From assembly GCA_003488965.1 (NCBI GenBank), contig DNJW01000355.1, positions 1-6,373 of the forward strand: a DNA stretch of 6,373 nt, given 5' to 3'. The DNA is from Lachnospiraceae bacterium. Its GTDB lineage: Bacteria > Bacillota > Clostridia > Lachnospirales > Lachnospiraceae. The translations under genes and the position numbers were made by a program. Under the pieces are notes generated by a model, which worked only from the letters and a program-made list of their open reading frames with translations, was not told the origin of the DNA and did no database searches. Each line of letters starts with the position of its first letter. The stretch's first letter is position 1. This document shows, one piece after another, positions 1-5,928 of this stretch.

Positions 1-20
1 GGAATATACAAGCTGCACAA

Positions 21-53
21 TTCGTAATTGGAAAATCAGAGTTTCGCAATTGG
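21..53. repeat. Near-perfect 11-bp direct repeat upstream of the kinase gene
   Basis: TTCGTAATTGG at 21-31 recurs as TTCGCAATTGG at 43-53 with one difference and a 22-bp period, about two helical turns. The first copy also sits in a small dyad, CAATT-cgt-AATTG (18-30), and the second contains the palindrome CAATTG (47-52). The spacing and symmetry fit a pair of regulator half-sites ahead of the pentose operon. This is inference: I do not recognise the motif as AraR or CcpA, and upstream sequence is missing. Confidence 0.35.
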
Positions 54-73
54 CTAAAAGAAAGATTGTGGAA

Positions 74-80
74 AGGAAGG
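74..80 (+). promoter_or_regulatory. Shine-Dalgarno site that decides the kinase start
   Basis: AGGAAGG lies 8 nt before ATG 89 and only 2 nt before ATG 83. The upstream in-frame TTG at 50 has no comparable site and falls inside the direct repeat. This favours ATG 89 as the start. Confidence 0.6.
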
Positions 81-88
81 ATATGAAA

Positions 89-1690
89 ATGGACAGGAAG
101 AAAATAATCAGAGAGGGGAAAACAGCTCTCGGTATTGAGCTGGGTTCTACCAGAATTAAGGCAGTGCTGATAGGAGAAGACCATTCTCCTATCGCTTCCG
201 GCGATTACGAATGGGAAAACCAGTATGAAAATAACATCTGGACTTACAGCTTGGATATGGTGTGGGAGGGTCTGCAGACCAGTTACAGCAGGCTGGCGAA
301 AAATGTGGAAGAGCAGTATGGTATTATTCTGGAAAAAGTAGGAAGCATTGGTTTCAGCGCTATGATGCATGGCTATATGGCATTTGATAAAAACGGGGAG
401 TTATTAGTACCTTTCCGTACCTGGCGAAATACGATTACTAGGGAGGCAGCGGAAGAACTGACGGGGATATTCCAGTATAATATTCCTCAAAGATGGAGCA
501 TTGCCCATTTAAGGCAGGCAATTCTGAACAAAGAACCCCATGTGAAGGATATCGCTTTTCTGACAACTCTTGCAGGCTATGTTCATTGGAAAATGACAGG
601 ACAGAAAGTATTGGGCGTTGGGGATGCTTCCGGTATGTTTCCTATCGATACGGATACCAAGGATTATTACGGGAAAATGCTGGAGCAGTTTGATGAACTG
701 GTGGTAAAGGAGCATTATCCGTGGAAACTGAGAGAAATACTGCCCAAAGTACTGGTGGCAGGCGAAGACGCAGGAGTGCTGACGGAAGAAGGCGCTAAGC
801 TGCTGGATGTTTCCGGCAGGCTGAAAGCAGGCATTCCGGTATGTCCTCCGGAAGGCGATGCGGGAACCGGCATGGCGGCAACCAATAGCGTGGCGGTGCG
901 TACGGGCAATGTTTCTGCAGGAACAAGCGTATTTGCCATGATTGTTCTGGAAAAGGAACTGTCGAAAGTATATCCGGAAATTGATTTGGTTACTACTCCT
1001 GACGGAAGTCTGGTGGGTATGGTGCACTGCAACAATTGTACTTCTGATTTAAATGCATGGGTAAATATTTTTAAAGAGTTTATGATAACCATGGGCATGG
1101 AAGTGGATATGAACCAGCTGTTCGAAGCATTATACAGGAAAGCGCTGGAAGGCGATAAAGACTGCGGCGGACTGTTGCCATACTGTTATTTCGCAGGAGA
1201 ACCGGTAACGGGATTTGAAGAGGGACGCCCATTGTTTGTCCGTGATATTGACTGTAAGTTCACATTGGCTAATTTTATGAGAGCTCATCTTTATTCATCG
1301 CTGGCTACTTTAAAAATCGGGCTTGATATTCTGTTTAAGGAAGAGAAAGTGCAGGCGGATGAAATCTTCGGGCATGGGGGATTGTTCAAGACAAAGGGTG
1401 TTGGTCAGGGGATTTTAGCAGCCGCTATGGACGCCCCTGTATCTGTTATGGAAACGGCCGGAGAAGGAGGCGCCTGGGGAATTGCGGTTTTAGCCGCTTA
1501 TATGCAGAACAAAACGGAGGGAGAAAGTCTGGCTCATTATTTGAATGAATCGGTATTTGCCGGAAACAAGGGAAGCAAGATGGAACCTGCAGCAGAAGAT
1601 GTGGCAGGATTTGATGCTTTTATTAAACAATATAAAGCAGGATTCCCCATCGAAAAGGCAGCAGTGGAATATATGGGAGTGAAAGGATAG
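89..1690 (+). CDS. FGGY-family carbohydrate kinase, probable ribulokinase
   Basis: This is a cytoplasmic ATP-dependent sugar kinase of the FGGY family, 533 aa from ATG 89, a normal length. The N-terminal lobe opens with the phosphate-binding strand-turn LGIELGSTR (residues 14-22). MMHG (92-95) is the sugar-contact segment shared with xylulokinases. EGDAGTG carries the expected catalytic Asp257. The C-terminal lobe has FGHGG (427-431) and the adenosine-binding GEGGAWG (458-464). The immediately following araD makes L-ribulose the most plausible substrate, so it would feed L-ribulose-5-phosphate to the epimerase. The sequence looks more xylulokinase-like than classical AraB, so it may be a non-orthologous ribulokinase of the kind reported in Clostridium (AraK), or a xylulokinase. 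In-frame TTG 50 and ATG 83 are alternative starts, but the AGGAAGG site at 74-80 fits ATG 89 best. The family is certain; the substrate is inferred from context. Confidence 0.9.
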   Translation: MDRKKIIREGKTALGIELGSTRIKAVLIGEDHSPIASGDYEWENQYENNIWTYSLDMVWEGLQTSYSRLAKNVEEQYGIILEKVGSIGFSAMMHGYMAFDKNGELLVPFRTWRNTITREAAEELTGIFQYNIPQRWSIAHLRQAILNKEPHVKDIAFLTTLAGYVHWKMTGQKVLGVGDASGMFPIDTDTKDYYGKMLEQFDELVVKEHYPWKLREILPKVLVAGEDAGVLTEEGAKLLDVSGRLKAGIPVCPPEGDAGTGMAATNSVAVRTGNVSAGTSVFAMIVLEKELSKVYPEIDLVTTPDGSLVGMVHCNNCTSDLNAWVNIFKEFMITMGMEVDMNQLFEALYRKALEGDKDCGGLLPYCYFAGEPVTGFEEGRPLFVRDIDCKFTLANFMRAHLYSSLATLKIGLDILFKEEKVQADEIFGHGGLFKTKGVGQGILAAAMDAPVSVMETAGEGGAWGIAVLAAYMQNKTEGESLAHYLNESVFAGNKGSKMEPAAEDVAGFDAFIKQYKAGFPIEKAAVEYMGVKG

Positions 1691-1704
1691 GAGATGTATT
1701 TGTT

Positions 1705-2394
1705 ATGTTAGAAGAATTAAAAAAAGCGGTATACGAGGCCAATATGCAGCTTCCTGAATATGGGCTGGTAACTTTTACTTGGGGAAATGTCAGCGGGATT
1801 GACAGGGAAAAAGGGCTTTTTGTTATCAAACCCAGCGGAGTGGAATATCATAAACTGGCTCCGGAGGATATGGTTGTGATGGATTTGGAGGGGAATAAGG
1901 TGGAAGGAAAATATAATCCTTCTTCCGATACGCCGACCCATATCGAACTATATAAAGCATTCCCGAATATCGGCGGTATTGTACATACCCATTCTTCCTG
2001 GGCTACCAGCTGGGCGCAGGCCGGCAGAGGAATTCCCTGCTACGGAACGACCCATGCGGATTATATGTATGGGGAGATACCTTGCGTAAGATGCCTGACA
2101 AAGGAAGAAATCGAAGGGGCGTATGAAAAAAATACAGGGCTTTTGATTGCGGATTATTTTGCAGATAAAGACTATGAGGCCGTTCCGGCCGTGCTTTGCA
2201 AAAACCATGGGCCGTTTACATGGGGAAAGGATGCCCATGAGGCGGTTCATAATGCGGTGGTATTAGAGGAAGTGGCTAAGATGGCGGCAAGATGCGAAAT
2301 GATTCAGCCTAAAGCAGCTCCTGCTCCCCAGGAACTGCAAGATAAGCATTATTATAGAAAACATGGTGAAAATGCTTATTATGGGCAGAAGTAA
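1705..2394 (+). CDS. araD: L-ribulose-5-phosphate 4-epimerase
   Basis: This cytoplasmic, metal-dependent class II aldolase-fold enzyme interconverts L-ribulose-5-phosphate and D-xylulose-5-phosphate, linking L-arabinose breakdown to the pentose phosphate pathway. At 229 aa it is full length. The family's key residues are present: TWGNVSG (25-31) and KPSG (42-45) in the phosphate-binding region; Asp75 in SSDTPTH; metal ligands His94 and His96 in HTH and His168 in KNHG; catalytic Asp119 in THAD; and Tyr226 in the C-terminal AYYGQK. These match E. coli AraD Asp76, His95, His97, Asp120, His171 and Tyr229 as I recall them. The gene starts 14 bp after the kinase stop, with GGAG at 1690-1693 as ribosome binding site, so the two are co-transcribed. 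A terminator follows 23 bp after its stop, making it the last gene of the operon. Confidence 0.96.
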   Translation: MLEELKKAVYEANMQLPEYGLVTFTWGNVSGIDREKGLFVIKPSGVEYHKLAPEDMVVMDLEGNKVEGKYNPSSDTPTHIELYKAFPNIGGIVHTHSSWATSWAQAGRGIPCYGTTHADYMYGEIPCVRCLTKEEIEGAYEKNTGLLIADYFADKDYEAVPAVLCKNHGPFTWGKDAHEAVHNAVVLEEVAKMAARCEMIQPKAAPAPQELQDKHYYRKHGENAYYGQK

Positions 2395-2417
2395 TTATAA
2401 TCAATAGGTGTGATAGA

Positions 2418-2451
2418 AAACGGTGTTCTGGTTTGGTAGGACACTGTTTTT
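2418..2451 (+). terminator. Rho-independent terminator of the kinase-araD operon
   Basis: AAACGGTGTTC (2418-2428) pairs with GGACACTGTTT (2439-2449). The stem has 11 bp including two G-U pairs, and the loop is 10 nt. The 3' arm runs into five T residues (2447-2451), and the 5' side is A-rich, so weak reverse-strand activity is possible. Confidence 0.8.
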
Positions 2452-2497
2452 AATTGTATTATAGAAAAACCCTTGGTAAAATAGAAAAAGAACAGTG

Positions 2498-2521
2498 CTA
2501 TGCCACCGGAGGATGGCATGG
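2498..2521 (+). promoter_or_regulatory. Leader hairpin with GGAGG in its loop
   Basis: CTATGCCA (2498-2505) and TGGCATGG (2514-2521) form an 8-bp stem with one G-U pair and an 8-nt loop. GGAGG (2508-2512) lies wholly within the loop. ATG 2518 is paired in the 3' arm. The true start of the downstream gene, ATG 2543, lies 21 nt beyond the hairpin. The structure could tune ribosome loading on the downstream message. Function is inferred from geometry only. Confidence 0.35.
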
Positions 2522-2565
2522 AAATCGGTGTGGGGGAAGCATATGATAAACGGTTGGAAGCGTAA
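2518..2565 (+). CDS. Possible 15-codon leader ORF overlapping the glycosyl hydrolase start
   Basis: ATG 2518 follows GGAGG (2508-2512) with ideal 5-nt spacing and encodes MEIGVGEAYDKRLEA before TAA at 2563-2565. It runs in a different frame from the main gene and stops 20 nt inside it, past ATG 2543. It may be chance, or it may be a translated leader whose terminating ribosomes couple to or compete with the main start. The peptide resembles nothing I know. Confidence 0.2.
   Translation: MEIGVGEAYDKRLEA
2532..2538 (+). promoter_or_regulatory. Shine-Dalgarno site for the membrane-anchored hydrolase
   Basis: GGGGGAA ends 4 nt before ATG 2543. Earlier in-frame starts are worse: GTG 2495 has no site, and ATG 2513 directly abuts GGAGG with no spacer. 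This supports ATG 2543. Confidence 0.6.
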
Positions 2566-3823
2566 GAGGAAAAAGAAATATTGGAAGATTGTAATTCCCG
2601 GCATTTTTGTATGTGCAGCAGTTCTTTTGACAGCAGGGTTCGTAATCGGAAAAGCGGGATGGCTGAACGGGGCCGGAAGCCAGGAGACAATGGCGGAGGC
2701 AGTGAGGGTAAAAACGGAGAACAGTTTGCTTTATTCTTTGGAGGAATGGAAAGGAACGGATACGGAAAGCTCTGAAGAAGCTGAGGGCGGAATCAGGAAA
2801 AGGAAAATAGGGGATGTGAAGGTAAAGGGCATTTATGTGACAGGACCTATAGCCGGAAACGCTGCATTTGAGGATTTGCTGGCATTGGTGGATGAAACGG
2901 AGCTGAATGCCATGGTAATTGACGTGAAAAATGATGAAGGAAAAATTACATGGAAGATGGATTTGGAATGTGCCCGGTCCATAGGTGCATGTACGCCGTA
3001 TATACCGGATATAGAAATGTTTATGGAGAATATAAAAGAGCATCAGGTATATACTATTGCAAGGATTGTCTGTTTTAAAGACCCTTGTCTGGCGGAGGGG
3101 AGACCGGAGCTTGCTCTGAAAAAGGCGGACGGAACGGCGGTGACGGATGCGAACGGTATGGCATGGGTGAACCCATATAAGGAAGAAGTGTGGGAATATT
3201 TGACGGATGTGGCGGAAAAGGCGGCGGAGGCAGGATTTGATGAAATACAGTTTGATTATGTGCGTTTTCCGATTGGAAGCGATGCGGATGCCGCGGCCTA
3301 TGGGGTCAATATGGATGTAAATACAAAACAGCAGGCGGTCAGCGGTTTTTTGAATTATGCAGTGCAAAAGCTTCATGAGAAGGATATTGTGGTTACAGCG
3401 GATGTGTTCGGTACGATTATCGGCAGCCAGACCGATGTGGAACGTGTGGGACAGGATTATAGAAGTCTGGGAGAATGTGTGGATGTGCTTTCCCCCATGG
3501 TTTATCCCTCTCATTACGGCAGTCATGTATTTGGGCTGGATGTACCGGATGCAGAACCGTATAAAACAGTTCTGGCTGCATTGGAGGGCTCCAAAGAGGA
3601 ATTGGAAGGGATACCGGAAGAAGATAGGGCGATTGTACGGCCATGGCTTCAGGCCTTTACTGCAACTTGGGTGAACGGTCATATTTCTTATGAAGGTGAA
3701 GAAATCCGGCAGCAGATACAGGCGGTTTATGATGCCGGTTATGATGAGTGGATATTGTGGAATGCAGTGAACCGCTATTCTGCGGAAGGATTGCTGAAGG
3801 AAACGGGAACTGTACAAGAGTAG
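2543..3823 (+). CDS. Membrane-anchored putative glycosyl hydrolase (PF13200/DUF4015-like)
   Basis: The 426-aa protein begins with a very basic cytoplasmic tail (residues 6-15, rich in Lys and Arg). One hydrophobic segment follows (about 15-37) with no cleavage site I can see, so it is a type II anchor with the rest outside the cell. A low-complexity linker (about 45-90) leads to a TIM-barrel-like domain from about residue 95 to the end. The landmarks I associate with the putative glycosyl hydrolase family PF13200 are in order: GIYVTG near the start, VIDVKNDEG, AWVNPYKEEVW (207-217), EIQFDYVRFP (234-243), ADVFGTIIG (286-294), LSPMVYPSHYG (316-326), RPWLQAF (366-372) and WILWNAVNRYS (403-413). 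Acidic residues in IDVKND and EIQFDY are the likely catalytic candidates. The substrate is unknown; a cell-wall or surface glycan is plausible. The upstream terminator separates it from araD. A weak promoter may be TTGGTA (2433-2438), 18 nt, TATTAT (2457-2462), overlapping that terminator. Confidence 0.87.
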   Translation: MINGWKRKRKKKYWKIVIPGIFVCAAVLLTAGFVIGKAGWLNGAGSQETMAEAVRVKTENSLLYSLEEWKGTDTESSEEAEGGIRKRKIGDVKVKGIYVTGPIAGNAAFEDLLALVDETELNAMVIDVKNDEGKITWKMDLECARSIGACTPYIPDIEMFMENIKEHQVYTIARIVCFKDPCLAEGRPELALKKADGTAVTDANGMAWVNPYKEEVWEYLTDVAEKAAEAGFDEIQFDYVRFPIGSDADAAAYGVNMDVNTKQQAVSGFLNYAVQKLHEKDIVVTADVFGTIIGSQTDVERVGQDYRSLGECVDVLSPMVYPSHYGSHVFGLDVPDAEPYKTVLAALEGSKEELEGIPEEDRAIVRPWLQAFTATWVNGHISYEGEEIRQQIQAVYDAGYDEWILWNAVNRYSAEGLLKETGTVQE

Positions 3824-3839
3824 AAAATATTTTCGGGTT

Positions 3840-3866
3840 TGAAACTTTTCCAGTGTATGAATCGTA
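3840..3866 (+). promoter_or_regulatory. ECF-type sigma factor promoter
   Basis: TGAAAC (3840-3845) and CGTA (3863-3866) are separated by 17 nt. This closely resembles the promoters used by Firmicutes ECF sigma factors such as SigW (TGAAAC, about 16 nt, CGTA). It lies 34 bp before the start codon of an ECF sigma gene, giving a leader of roughly 25-30 nt. Autoregulation is the natural reading. A sigma-A promoter fits poorly here, since TTGAAA would need a 20-nt spacer to TATTAC. Confidence 0.65.
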
Positions 3867-3900
3867 TTACATATATAAGAACTTGGGATGAGGGGTCATT

Positions 3901-4455
3901 ATGCTGAGAAATGAGGAAAAGGAAGCGGAAGCACCGTTTGCAAAATATAAGGACATATTATACCGCATAGCTTTTTCCAATATGAAAAGCAAAGCGGATG
4001 CCGAAGATGTGGTGCAGGAGGCTTTTTGCAGATATTTAAAGTCCAGACCGGTATTTGATAGTGAAAATCATGAGAAAGCATGGTTTATCCGGGTGGTGAT
4101 TAATATCTGCTATGATATCCAGAAAAGCGCATGGTTTTCAAAAACAGTAGCTTTTGATGAAGTGCCTGAACGGGAGATGAAACATTTTAAGCTTCCTTTT
4201 ATGGAGGAAGACGAAACGTTGTGGCACGTAATGGAATTGCCCGTTGGCTATCGTAATCCATTATATTTATTTTATTATGAGGATTATTCCATTAAGGAAA
4301 TTGCCCGGATTATGGAGCTGGAGGAAGGAACGGTAAAGACTAGGCTGCGGCGGGGCAGGGAACTGATAAAGGAACGGATTCTGTATGGAACGGAAAAAAA
4401 GAGCAGGGACTTTACGGAAAAGGTCTTGAAAGAAGGTGGCAAGGATGCGTATTAG
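3901..4455 (+). CDS. ECF-family RNA polymerase sigma factor
   Basis: This 184-aa protein is the usual length for a two-domain (group 4) sigma factor that redirects RNA polymerase to a small regulon. The sigma-2 domain covers about residues 13-76. DAEDVVQEAFCRYLK (33-47) is the core-binding and -10 region helix, and AWFIRVVINICYD (60-72) is the region 2.4-like part. After an acidic linker (about 85-108), the sigma-4 domain (about 109-160) has the helix-turn-helix YSIKEIARIMELEEGTVKTR (129-148), followed by LRRGRELIKE, which would contact the -35 element. The start is supported by GATGAGGGG (3887-3895) 5 nt before ATG 3901. An ECF-like promoter sits just upstream, so it probably activates itself. 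Its stop overlaps the next gene by 11 bp. No membrane anti-sigma factor is encoded beside it in this window, which is unusual. The activating signal is unknown. Confidence 0.94.
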   Translation: MLRNEEKEAEAPFAKYKDILYRIAFSNMKSKADAEDVVQEAFCRYLKSRPVFDSENHEKAWFIRVVINICYDIQKSAWFSKTVAFDEVPEREMKHFKLPFMEEDETLWHVMELPVGYRNPLYLFYYEDYSIKEIARIMELEEGTVKTRLRRGRELIKERILYGTEKKSRDFTEKVLKEGGKDAY

Positions 4456-5002
4456 TGAATGGATAGATGCGAAAGGAATAAGCAACGGACCAGGAAAAGT
4501 AAATGCAAAGAAACTATATGACATTTCAGTGGATGGCTGCAAAATAAAGGAGGAAGATGGGTTTCGCAGCAGCCTTCAAAAAAGCATAGTGCAAGAAGAG
4601 GCGATGAAGGAATATCAGGCAAGGGCGGAAGAAAAAAAGCGTCCAAACGGTAAGGCGCCTGCTTCTATAGAAAGGGAAATAGGAAATAAAAACATTGCTA
4701 TCCGTCTGGAACAAAAAGATGCCGTGAAGGCAGGAAAAGAGGTTCCGGCAAGGGGAATCCCATATAGTGAATGCGATATGGTAGAAATCAACGTGTTAGA
4801 AGGCTATGTGTTGAAAGCAAAGAAAGAAGAAAGGACGGAAGGGAAAGAAAAAAAGAATTATCAGGTTTATGTAGAAAAAAAGAGCGATGACGGAGAAGTG
4901 GCGGCATATCTGTTCGATGGGCCAAGTTCCCGGAAGGACAGCGGGGATGAGATGGAGAGGATAGCATATGCTGTTATGAACCGTAATGAACTAAAGGGTT
5001 GA
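4445..5002 (+). CDS. Uncharacterised soluble protein coupled to the ECF sigma factor
   Basis: I do not recognise this 185-aa protein. It has no signal peptide and no membrane segment. The N-terminus (about 1-38) contains AKKLYDISVDGCKI. It is followed by a charged, probably helical stretch rich in Glu, Lys and Gln (about 40-95). A second part with hydrophobic, probably beta, segments follows: DMVEINVLEGYVLKAKK (111-127), NYQVYVEKK and EVAAYLFDG. A short helix near ERIAYAVMNRNELKG ends the protein. ATG 4445 is preceded by AAGGTGG (4433-4439), 5 nt upstream, and overlaps the last 11 bp of the sigma gene, so translation is likely coupled. An in-frame GTG at 4436 is a poorer start. Two stops in tandem (TGATGA, 5000-5005) end it. 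By position it could be a soluble regulator of the sigma factor or a target of it. Neither is shown by the sequence. Confidence 0.82.
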   Translation: MRISEWIDAKGISNGPGKVNAKKLYDISVDGCKIKEEDGFRSSLQKSIVQEEAMKEYQARAEEKKRPNGKAPASIEREIGNKNIAIRLEQKDAVKAGKEVPARGIPYSECDMVEINVLEGYVLKAKKEERTEGKEKKNYQVYVEKKSDDGEVAAYLFDGPSSRKDSGDEMERIAYAVMNRNELKG

Positions 5003-5071
5003 TGACATGAAATAGAGGATTTGTTTCTTTGGACGGGATTGCGTCAGTCCGGTGTGCGCAAACCGGATAGG

Positions 5072-5164
5072 ATGAAGGTTGAAAGAAAAGCGCTTTCAAC
5101 TATTGATTTTGAATCCGCCAAGGCGGACATGGGGTATAAAAATAAAAAAGCCGGACAGAAATGA
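5072..5164 (+). CDS. Possible 30-codon small ORF upstream of the 5173 gene
   Basis: ATG 5072 opens a reading frame of 30 codons ending with TGA at 5162-5164. The product is basic, beginning MKVERKALSTIDFESAK and ending KNKKAGQK, with no membrane segment. The frame is the same as that of the 4445 gene and is open all the way from that gene's tandem stops at 5000-5005, giving 52 sense codons, which could mark an old longer gene end. The stop overlaps ATG 5161 as ATGA, a common coupling arrangement. Against it, the GGATAGG site (5065-5071) abuts the start too closely, and the same bases form inverted repeats. It may be a real small protein, a gene remnant, or chance. Confidence 0.3.
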   Translation: MKVERKALSTIDFESAKADMGYKNKKAGQK

Positions 5165-5167
5165 GGG
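5163..5167 (+). promoter_or_regulatory. Shine-Dalgarno site that decides the start at 5173
   Basis: GAGGG lies 5 nt before ATG 5173. The earlier in-frame ATG 5161 has only a weak CCGGACAG upstream and overlaps this site. ATG 5173 is preferred, though coupling through ATGA at 5161-5164 remains possible. Confidence 0.6.
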
Positions 5168-5172
5168 AAGAA

Positions 5173-5919
5173 ATGGCAGTTAATGGAATCGGGTTTTCCG
5201 TTCAGTATTATTATAAGGAAGCAGCAGCAAAAAAATATGCAGGGAACAATGAGGAACAGTGGGGAGGAGAAAGCTTAAAGGAAACGAAAGGGACTTTTGT
5301 GGAAAATCCGGCGGAAAGAAATGTGGAAAAGCTGCCGGAAGGCAGGAAGCCTGCAATCCCGGAAAAGAACCAGGGGGCGCCTTATTCGTATCTGGCAAAT
5401 GAATACGGGGTAATAGAATATAACGGTACTATATTTACGCTGGATAATGAGAGAAAATGGCTCTGCTGCGGCAATATAGATTTAAACCATATGGATCAGG
5501 TGATACGGATTCCTTTATCGGAGGGCGGATGTCTGATGGTAAATAGGAATAATATAGATGATTTAGCCAGAGCAATTGGTATGTTTTCCCCGGAGGATAT
5601 TAACCGTATTTTAAGGGCGATTAAGCTGGACGGCAAAATCCAGCAGATGAAGCATGAAATTGAAGAGATGGAAGACGGAATAGGAAAAAGCAGCGAAGAG
5701 CAGAATGCGGACAGTGCAGAAAGCGCGAAAAAGGCGGCGGAGAAAAGCGGGAAAACAGACGGGTTCAACGGATATGAGAGTGACGAAAAGGAAAAAGGCA
5801 TTTTTCAATTGGAAGAATGGCAGCTGAAAGCTCTGGTAGGAGAAAATGAAGCCGGCATTCCGGCGCCTGGAAAAAATGCAGAAAAAAGAGATGAAAAAAC
5901 AAACACTGGAGAAGGATGA
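5173..5919 (+). CDS. Uncharacterised soluble protein, 248 aa
   Basis: I do not recognise this protein. The N-terminus MAVNGIGFSVQYYYKEAAAK is followed by a charged, probably disordered stretch (about 21-68). One compact region follows (about 70-168): it reads as beta strands (YGVIEYNGTIFTLD, WLCCGNIDL, QVIRIPLSEGGCLMV) and then a helix-turn-helix-like pair, NIDDLARAIGMFSPEDINRI (127-146) and the helix KIQQMKHEIEEMEDGIG. Adjacent cysteines occur at Cys98-Cys99, with a third at Cys120. The last 80 residues are Glu/Lys/Ser-rich low complexity and probably unstructured. There is no signal peptide or membrane segment. The next gene starts 9 bp after its stop, so the two form one transcript, possibly continuing from the sigma factor gene since no terminator intervenes. 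By position it may belong to the sigma factor's regulon. Function is unknown. Confidence 0.85.
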   Translation: MAVNGIGFSVQYYYKEAAAKKYAGNNEEQWGGESLKETKGTFVENPAERNVEKLPEGRKPAIPEKNQGAPYSYLANEYGVIEYNGTIFTLDNERKWLCCGNIDLNHMDQVIRIPLSEGGCLMVNRNNIDDLARAIGMFSPEDINRILRAIKLDGKIQQMKHEIEEMEDGIGKSSEEQNADSAESAKKAAEKSGKTDGFNGYESDEKEKGIFQLEEWQLKALVGENEAGIPAPGKNAEKRDEKTNTGEG

Positions 5920-5928
5920 GGATTGGGT

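Larger units (their letters stand above)
5003..5172 (+). other. Structured spacer with three inverted repeats
   Basis: Three hairpins can form in order. TCCGGT (5048-5053) pairs with ACCGGA (5062-5067), loop 8. GTTGAAAG (5078-5085) pairs with CTTTCAAC (5093-5100), loop 7. TCCGCC (5114-5119) pairs with GGCGGA (5122-5127), effectively a 4-nt loop closed by TCCGC/GCGGA. None is followed by a T run on the + strand, so they are not ordinary terminators. GGATTGCG (5036-5043) can instead pair with CGCAAACC (5057-5064) with one A-A mismatch, which excludes the first hairpin. A TATAAA at 5135-5140 is a possible -10 element but lacks a well-spaced -35. I could not match the whole to a known riboswitch. 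A small ORF may also be present. Confidence 0.5.

Noticed and set aside
50..88. TTG 50 as the kinase start
   Set aside because: There is no Shine-Dalgarno site, the codons overlap the direct repeat, and the added residues are not part of the FGGY fold. AGGAAGG supports ATG 89.
509..1027. 172-codon minus-strand frame inside the kinase gene
   Set aside because: It lies within the certain FGGY kinase and has no ribosome site or recognisable motif.
2498..3817. 439-codon open frame on the minus strand covering the whole hydrolase gene
   Set aside because: The sense strand encodes a protein with clear family motifs and membrane topology. The antisense product is rich in Cys, His, Arg and Ile with no domain, as expected of an antisense shadow.
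3822..3845. Terminator after the hydrolase gene
   Set aside because: GAAAATATTTTC and GTTTGAAAC are AT-rich palindromes without a usable loop and a following T run.
5136..5158. Sigma-28 (flagellar) promoter upstream of the 5173 gene
   Set aside because: TAAA and GCCGGACA resemble the two elements, but the spacing is too short and the -10 match is poor.
5114..5160. Intrinsic terminator after the third hairpin
   Set aside because: The GC stem is followed by an A-rich, not T-rich, stretch on the + strand, and the minus strand has no T run directly after it.
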